Source: Paradesertivirga superstes (GTDB lineage Bacteria; Bacteroidota; Bacteroidia; Sphingobacteriales; Sphingobacteriaceae). Taken from it: a DNA stretch of 64,000 bases. The notes below the pieces were generated by a model. That model searched no databases, was not told where the DNA came from, and saw only the letters and a list, made by a program, of their open reading frames with translations. This document shows, in pieces, positions 58,586 through 64,000 of the stretch (its first letter is position 1; each line of letters begins with the position of its first letter). The stretch is taken from the NCBI RefSeq assembly GCF_037622515.1, contig NZ_JBBJCN010000004.1, forward strand, positions 310,001 through 374,000. Direction: 5' to 3'. A program made the position numbers and the translations under genes.

Positions 58586-59860
58586 TTATTTTTTTCCTAC
58601 AATGACCTTTTCCAGATCACTGAAATCAAAATACTTAATTGCAAGTTGTTGTAATTCCTCAGCAGAAATGGTTCTCACAACATCAATATATTGATTATAG
58701 TATTCATATGTTAATCCCGAAAAGAGAATATTCTTAAACTTATCGGCGTGCGACAAAGCGTTTTCAAGACTTCCCAGCAGCGATCCCATCATGTAATTGC
58801 GAACCAGCTCCAATTCCTCCCGGGAAATAAGTTCTGTCTGAAGAATTTTTATTTCTTTTTCAATCTCATTAACAGCATCAGTGCAAACCTCGGCACCAAC
58901 TTCGGATCCAATTACAAAATATCCGGCATTTTTCAGAGACACAATGGCCGAACCAATTCCATAAGTATATCCCTTATCTTCCCGGATATTAGACATTAGC
59001 CTGGAGCTGAAATATCCGCCAAGCACAGTATTTAACACTTGTAAACCAGGAAAATCTGCATGGCTTCGGTTTACCGACAATCCGCCCAGCCGAATAGCCG
59101 ACTGCAAGGCATCAGGGCGTTCGAAATAATGTTCTTTACCTTTTTCTGCCGTAAAAGAAAACACATTCTCTGTTACATCAGAACCTGAATCCCAATCTGT
59201 ACCGAAAAACTTATTTAATAAACTGGTTGAATTATCATCAATCTTTCCGGAGGCAATTACAGTGCAGTTAGATGGCTGATAGGCCGATTCAAAGTATTCC
59301 AAAAGTTGAGTTCTATCCAGCCTGTCATAATCAAACACATCTGTTTTGTATCCGTAAATGGTATCACCAAACAAAGCATTATTAAACAAACGCCTGCCGA
59401 GGTAATCATTTTTTTCCAGGCTAACCATGAGCTTCTGCTTTTGATTAATTTTAAATGTTTCCAATTCGGTTTCGGAAAAAGCCGAACCAGTAACAATTGC
59501 CTTAACAACCGGGAGAGTTGCCTCAAGATGTTTTGTGAGAGTATAAAGGGTAACCGAAGAGTAATCGTAATTATAATCTACCTGGAGAAAAGCACCATAA
59601 TAATCTATTTTTTCTGCAATCTGCTGGGCATTTAATTTATCAGTACCCTCAACCAGCATAGAATTTACAGTATATGCCTGTAAAGGCTTGGAAGGGTTCC
59701 AGTTTACATTTTTAAATATGAGTTCAATACGAATAAGTTCCTGTTCTCCGCCATTGATAACATATAGCTTTAAATTATTGTCCAAAACATAAGGCTCGGC
59801 TTTAATTAGTTGAATTTGTTCAACTTGTCTGAATGCTGGTGCTAAAGTTCTGTCGACCAT
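58586..59860 (-). CDS. M16-family peptidase-like protein, non-catalytic partner
   Basis: A 424-residue pitrilysin-fold protein. The N-terminal repeat lacks the HxxEH zinc motif; the corresponding text is VNSMLVEGTDK. The C-terminal half has NTVLGGYFSSRLMSNIREDKGYTYGIGS, a family hallmark for substrate contacts. It should form a heterodimer with the catalytic subunit encoded directly upstream, whose stop codon overlaps this start by one base. Confidence 0.92.
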   Translation of the reverse strand: MVDRTLAPAFRQVEQIQLIKAEPYVLDNNLKLYVINGGEQELIRIELIFKNVNWNPSKPLQAYTVNSMLVEGTDKLNAQQIAEKIDYYGAFLQVDYNYDYSSVTLYTLTKHLEATLPVVKAIVTGSAFSETELETFKINQKQKLMVSLEKNDYLGRRLFNNALFGDTIYGYKTDVFDYDRLDRTQLLEYFESAYQPSNCTVIASGKIDDNSTSLLNKFFGTDWDSGSDVTENVFSFTAEKGKEHYFERPDALQSAIRLGGLSVNRSHADFPGLQVLNTVLGGYFSSRLMSNIREDKGYTYGIGSAIVSLKNAGYFVIGSEVGAEVCTDAVNEIEKEIKILQTELISREELELVRNYMMGSLLGSLENALSHADKFKNILFSGLTYEYYNQYIDVVRTISAEELQQLAIKYFDFSDLEKVIVGKK

Positions 59861-61095
59861 TAGTTTGCTAAATAATAAAGTGTAGTTGAATTTTCTTTAC
59901 GGAAAATACTGTTTGCCCGGTTTTTAATATCTTCTGCAGACACTGTCATGTATCTGTCTGTTTCTTTATTCAATAAAGATGCATCTCCGAGAAGCTCGAA
60001 AATCGCAAGATTCATTGCCTTATCCAGCAAGCTCATTTCAGAAAAAACCATAGTGGATTCAATTTTATTTTTCACTTTGGTCAACTCGTCATCTGCTATC
60101 AAACTGGTTTTCAGACTCTCTATCTCCTCCCATAATGCAGCCTCTGCATCCTCCATCGAGACCCCTTTAACGGGCTTGCCTTCGATTATAAATAAGCCCG
60201 GATCAAGACTCCCTGTAGAATGCGCATTAATTTCGCTGAAAAGTTTCTTATTTTTAATTAAGTTAATGTGAAGCCTGGATGCGTTTCCCCTAGATAAAAG
60301 GTCTGATATTAAATCAGTTTCATAATATCCCTGTTCATTACGTGCCGGGCAGTGAAATACCGTATAAATGGCATTTAAGGGAACGTCTGCCTTAATTATT
60401 TCGCGATGTTCTGCAAGCTGCTTAGGTTCGACCGGCAAGGACCTCACGGGTTTGTCTGTTGAGGGAATACTCCCGAACCATTTTTCGGCAAGTATTTTTA
60501 CCTCGGCAGTTGTAACCGCCCCGCCTACAACCATAATTGCATTTGAAGGGTTGTAGAATTTATTGAAAAAGGCCTTAACATCTTCCATTTTTGCATTCTC
60601 AATATGCGAAAGTTCTTTGCCAATGGTAGCCCATCTGTAAGGATGTGCCTTGTAAACAATAGGCCGTAATTTGAGCCAAACATCGCCGTAAGGCTGATTT
60701 AAATAGCGCTGTTTGAATTCTTCGCACACCACGTTCTTCTGAACTTCAAGGCTTTTTTCTGAAAAGGCAAGGCTTAACATCCTGTCGCTTTCAAGCCAAA
60801 AGGCAGTTTCAAGATTTACAGCAGGAAGAGTAATGTAATAATTAGTGATGTCATTACTCGTAAAGGCATTGTTCTCTCCTCCAACACGTTGTAAAGGTTC
60901 ATCGTAAGACGGGATATTCACAGACCCGCCAAACATTAAATGCTCAAATAAATGCGCAAAGCCGGTTTGTTCGGGATTTTCGTCGCGGGCGCCAACATCA
61001 TATAAAATATTAACTACGGCCATAGGGGTGGTAAAATCCTCGTGAACGATAACCTTGAGGCCATTATCTAATGTAAAGCGGTTGTATGATACCAT
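59860..61095 (-). CDS. M16-family zinc peptidase, catalytic subunit
   Basis: A 411-residue insulinase-type peptidase. The inverted zinc motif HLFEH is at 48–52 (H48, E51, H52), with the third ligand among the glutamates of QKNVVCEEFKQ. No signal peptide is visible, so it is cytosolic or uses another export route. It likely clips short peptides together with its downstream partner. The two genes are in the order catalytic, then non-catalytic. Confidence 0.93.
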   Translation of the reverse strand: MVSYNRFTLDNGLKVIVHEDFTTPMAVVNILYDVGARDENPEQTGFAHLFEHLMFGGSVNIPSYDEPLQRVGGENNAFTSNDITNYYITLPAVNLETAFWLESDRMLSLAFSEKSLEVQKNVVCEEFKQRYLNQPYGDVWLKLRPIVYKAHPYRWATIGKELSHIENAKMEDVKAFFNKFYNPSNAIMVVGGAVTTAEVKILAEKWFGSIPSTDKPVRSLPVEPKQLAEHREIIKADVPLNAIYTVFHCPARNEQGYYETDLISDLLSRGNASRLHINLIKNKKLFSEINAHSTGSLDPGLFIIEGKPVKGVSMEDAEAALWEEIESLKTSLIADDELTKVKNKIESTMVFSEMSLLDKAMNLAIFELLGDASLLNKETDRYMTVSAEDIKNRANSIFRKENSTTLYYLAN

Positions 61096-61318
61096 TGTTT
61101 ATAAGCGATTTTATAAAAAGAAGGACAAAGGTAAAAGTTTTGATGAATGATGGTAATAATAGCCAAAGGGTTTAATTTACGGACCACAATTTTTTCACAA
61201 ATAAATTAATCTCCACATTGTATAAAGGAGAAGAGATTTTTCTTACCTTTGAATCCCGTACAAATAGATTGTTTTTTCTTCCTTTCGGGAAGGCAAATTC
61301 ATAAAAATTCCATCATTC
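61096..61318. other. divergent promoter region pyrG/M16
   Basis: AT-rich 223 bases between divergent genes. It contains the pyrG -7 box below. No repeat or other signal is seen. Confidence 0.5.
61244..61251 (+). promoter_or_regulatory. TAnnTTTG promoter box of pyrG
   Basis: TACCTTTG matches the -7 consensus. A TTG lies 23 bases upstream of the box, somewhat more than the usual spacing. The leader would be about 60 bases. Confidence 0.5.
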
Positions 61319-62929
61319 ATGACTAAGTATATTTTTGTTACGGGCGGCGTTACCTCGTCGTTAGGAAAAGGGATTATTTCCGCATCATTAGCAAAACTTC
61401 TGCAAGCCCGTGGCTACCGGGTTACTATTCAAAAATTCGACCCGTACATTAATATTGATCCGGGAACTTTAAATCCTTATGAGCACGGCGAATGTTTTGT
61501 AACCGAAGATGGAGCCGAAACCGATCTTGACCTTGGTCACTACGAGCGTTTTTTAAATGCCCCCACTTCACAATCGAACAATATTACTACCGGGCGTATT
61601 TATCAGAATGTAATTAACAAGGAGCGTGAAGGCGCATACCTGGGAAAAACAGTTCAGGTAGTTCCGCATATTACGGATGAGATAAAACGAAATATTCGCA
61701 TACTGGGAGAAAATGGCGAATATGATATCGTTATTACAGAACTCGGTGGCACAGTTGGTGACATTGAATCGTTGCCATATATCGAGGCGGTTCGACAATT
61801 CAGATGGGAAATAGGTTATAATAATTCCCTTGTAATCCATCTAACTTTAATTCCTTACCTGGCTGCTGCAGGCGAATTAAAAACAAAACCTACGCAGCAC
61901 TCGGTTAAAACACTCCTTGAATACGGAATTCAGCCAGATATTTTGGTTTGCCGTACAGAACATCATTTATCACAGGATATTCGCAGAAAAATAGCCTTGT
62001 TCTGTAACGTTAATATTAATGCTGTAGTCGAATCGATCGATGCTTCTACTATTTATGACGTTCCTTTACTAATGCTTAAGGAACAACTGGATAAAACTGT
62101 TCTTACCAAACTTAAGCTTCCGCATAAGCTTGAACCAAATTTGGAAAACTGGAAAGATTTTCTGGGCCGCCTGAAAAATCCTACTTCCGAAGTGCATATT
62201 GGCCTGGTAGGAAAATATGTCGAGCTTCAGGATGCATACAAATCAATTCTTGAATCGTTTATACACGCAGGTGCAAGAAATGAATGTAAAGTGAAAGTGC
62301 ATTCTATTCATTCGGAAAGCATAACCCCCGAAAATGTCGCAGAAAAACTTCAGGGATTAAATGGATTATTAGTGGCTCCAGGATTTGGTAACCGGGGCAT
62401 TGATGGCAAAATTACTGCCATCCAACATGTAAGAGAGAATAATATTCCATTCTTTGGAATCTGTCTTGGGATGCAATGCGCTGTAATTGAGTATGGCAGA
62501 AATGTCTTGGGATACACTGATGCCCATAGCATGGAGATGGATGAAAATACTTCGCATCCGGTTATTTCTATGATGGAGGAGCAGAAAAAGGTTATTAATA
62601 AAGGAGGAACGATGCGCTTAGGTGCATATACCTGTGAAATAAAAAAAGGAACAAAAGCTGCTGCTATTTACGGTAAAACAACCATTACAGAAAGACATCG
62701 TCACCGTTATGAATTTAACAACGACTATCTGAATGATTATGAAAAAGCCGGAATGCTTGCTTCGGGAATAAACCCGGAAAACAACCTTGTAGAAATAATC
62801 GAACTGAAAAACCACCCTTTCTTTGTTGCCGGTCAATTTCACCCAGAATTAAAATCAACAGTGGCAAATCCCCATCCACTTTTTGTTAACTTTGTCGCCG
62901 CTTCGCTGGCTCAGGCGAGAAAAAAATAG
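61319..62929 (+). CDS. pyrG: CTP synthase
   Basis: A 536-residue enzyme making CTP from UTP, ATP and glutamine. The synthetase domain (1–265) begins TKYIFVTGGVTSSLGKGI, the ATP-binding loop. The glutaminase domain (about 300–530) has the nucleophile C382 in GICLGMQ and the His/Glu pair in FHPELKST. It is probably co-transcribed with yidC, whose start is 26 bases downstream. Confidence 0.97.
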   Translation: MTKYIFVTGGVTSSLGKGIISASLAKLLQARGYRVTIQKFDPYINIDPGTLNPYEHGECFVTEDGAETDLDLGHYERFLNAPTSQSNNITTGRIYQNVINKEREGAYLGKTVQVVPHITDEIKRNIRILGENGEYDIVITELGGTVGDIESLPYIEAVRQFRWEIGYNNSLVIHLTLIPYLAAAGELKTKPTQHSVKTLLEYGIQPDILVCRTEHHLSQDIRRKIALFCNVNINAVVESIDASTIYDVPLLMLKEQLDKTVLTKLKLPHKLEPNLENWKDFLGRLKNPTSEVHIGLVGKYVELQDAYKSILESFIHAGARNECKVKVHSIHSESITPENVAEKLQGLNGLLVAPGFGNRGIDGKITAIQHVRENNIPFFGICLGMQCAVIEYGRNVLGYTDAHSMEMDENTSHPVISMMEEQKKVINKGGTMRLGAYTCEIKKGTKAAAIYGKTTITERHRHRYEFNNDYLNDYEKAGMLASGINPENNLVEIIELKNHPFFVAGQFHPELKSTVANPHPLFVNFVAASLAQARKK

Positions 62930-62955
62930 TTTTTTAGAAAGAGCATATACTTATA

Positions 62956-64000
62956 ATGGATAGAAATACTTTTACCGGACTTTTTTTAATCTTAGTTATT
63001 CTTGTTGGATCGATGTATTTATTACAGCCCTCTGAGCAAGAAGTTAAGAGAGAAAAATTTGTTCAGGATTCTATAGCACAATCAAAATCAGCAAAACCTG
63101 CTGCGAAAACACAAACTCCAGCTGCTTCAGCTGCAATAGTACCTGTAGTTGATTCAACTATTCTTAAAGGCCCTTTTGGCGCCGCACATAGCGGTTCTGA
63201 TCAGAAAGTTACGTTAGAGAATGAGCACTTAATAGTTATTATTGGTTCAAAAGGCGGAGGCATTGAATCTGTAGAACTTAAAGAACATAAAACATATCAG
63301 AATAAACCTTTGATTATGTTTAATGCAAATCAGACTAATTTCGGGTTAACTTTTAATGCGGCCGGATCGGCAATAAATACCAGCACACTATACTTTAGTC
63401 CTTCGTTACAAAAGTTAAGCGTATCAAAATCAGATTCCGGTTCTGTTACAATGAGATTAGCTTACTCTCAAAATCAATTTATTGATTATATCTATTCATT
63501 AAAAGGCGATAGCTATAAAGTAGGATTAACTATTGTCACTTCCGGATTACAATCGGTTTTACCCCAGGGGCAACACATTAATTTAAACTGGTCTGCCACT
63601 TTAACTCAGAAAGAAAAGGATCTTGAAAGTGAAAGAACACGCTATTCTGGTGCTTATTTCAAATATGATGATAATGAGCCAAAACATATTGGCTTGGATA
63701 AGGATGAGAAAAAAGAATTAGGCGAAGAAGGAAAAGTAAGATGGGTTTCTTTTAAACAACACTTTTTCTCTAATGTACTTATTGCTAAAAACGGGTTTGA
63801 TAAAGTAAATTTATCTGTAGTAAATTCCACAGAACCAGGTGTTTTAAAAACCATTACGGCAAATATGCAATTGCCGGTAAATAGTCAGAATAACAATATT
63901 TATCCTTTAGAATTTTTCTTTGGCCCTAATAAATTTAAGATTTTAAATGATCAGGGCTACGATCTTGAGCAACAGATAGATCTGGGCTGGGGCCCATTAA
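62956..64000 (+). CDS. yidC: membrane insertase YidC (partial)
   Basis: The first 348 codons of the Sec-assisting membrane insertase; the gene runs past the right edge. The N-terminal helix (FTGLFLILVILVGSMYLL) is followed by a low-complexity Lys/Ala/Pro linker. The periplasmic beta-sandwich domain follows (LENEHLIVIIGSKGGGIESVELKEHKTY, key residues GSKGG.I), typical of Gram-negative YidC. The conserved transmembrane core is not in the window. The frame is open to the last base. Confidence 0.93.
   Translation, partial: MDRNTFTGLFLILVILVGSMYLLQPSEQEVKREKFVQDSIAQSKSAKPAAKTQTPAASAAIVPVVDSTILKGPFGAAHSGSDQKVTLENEHLIVIIGSKGGGIESVELKEHKTYQNKPLIMFNANQTNFGLTFNAAGSAINTSTLYFSPSLQKLSVSKSDSGSVTMRLAYSQNQFIDYIYSLKGDSYKVGLTIVTSGLQSVLPQGQHINLNWSATLTQKEKDLESERTRYSGAYFKYDDNEPKHIGLDKDEKKELGEEGKVRWVSFKQHFFSNVLIAKNGFDKVNLSVVNSTEPGVLKTITANMQLPVNSQNNNIYPLEFFFGPNKFKILNDQGYDLEQQIDLGWGPL

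Overview
The window looks like chromosome from a Sphingobacteriaceae-type Bacteroidota (Pedobacter-like). Supporting signs are TAnnTTTG promoter boxes, a MurF–alanine racemase fusion, fused HisB and HisIE enzymes, a large TonB-dependent receptor with a CarboxypepD-like N-terminal domain, DUF4230 and SatD/DUF3307 proteins, ribosomal protein THX, and AT-rich DNA with weak Shine-Dalgarno signals. Both edges cut genes: a GH127-type glycoside hydrolase at the left and yidC at the right.

Left part, 1–14 kb. This is the plastic half. It holds a quinone/electrophile-type detoxification cluster (ring-cleaving VOC dioxygenase, carboxylesterase, GNAT and cupin proteins) next to a Crp-type regulator, a TMEM175-like channel, a broken RND pump beside an intact TolC-like channel, a PAS-domain remnant, and a three-domain DNA ligase D. 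From about 10.7 to 12.4 kb lies a decayed zone with a GH43-like pseudogene, a barrel-protein tail, an IS110-type transposase remnant, a GC-rich block and dispersed palindromic repeats. A CPBP protease, a small conserved protein and tRNA-Leu/tRNA-Gly close this part.

Middle part, 14–41 kb. These are mostly housekeeping genes: recX, murF-alr, DUF502, a macro-domain protein, a peroxiredoxin, a broken DUF72 gene, a nucleotidyltransferase–phosphoesterase pair, an LpxL-type acyltransferase, a PAS protein, rluF, a META lipoprotein and a BaiN-type flavoprotein. The complete histidine operon hisGDCBHAF(IE) follows. It is preceded by a His-rich leader peptide and a small terminator, is interrupted by palindromic repeats at the hisD–hisC and hisA–hisF junctions, and ends in a WD40 gene. 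Next come an NlpC/P60 peptidase, a universal stress protein, ferredoxin, a LuxC-like acyl-CoA reductase, ftsE, grpE and dnaJ.

Right part, 41–64 kb. It contains a phosphate-type porin, a DctA/GltP symporter, an ECF sigma factor overlapping a membrane protein gene, DUF4230, thx, trxB, an acyl-CoA carboxylase beta subunit, chrA, the TonB receptor, a satD–DUF3307 pair, guaB, two M16 peptidases, pyrG and yidC. The most striking unexplained element is just upstream of satD: four 20-bp near-palindromes at an exact 28-bp period (56773–56876). They look like a cooperative operator array for the satD/DUF3307 operon, whose function is unknown.
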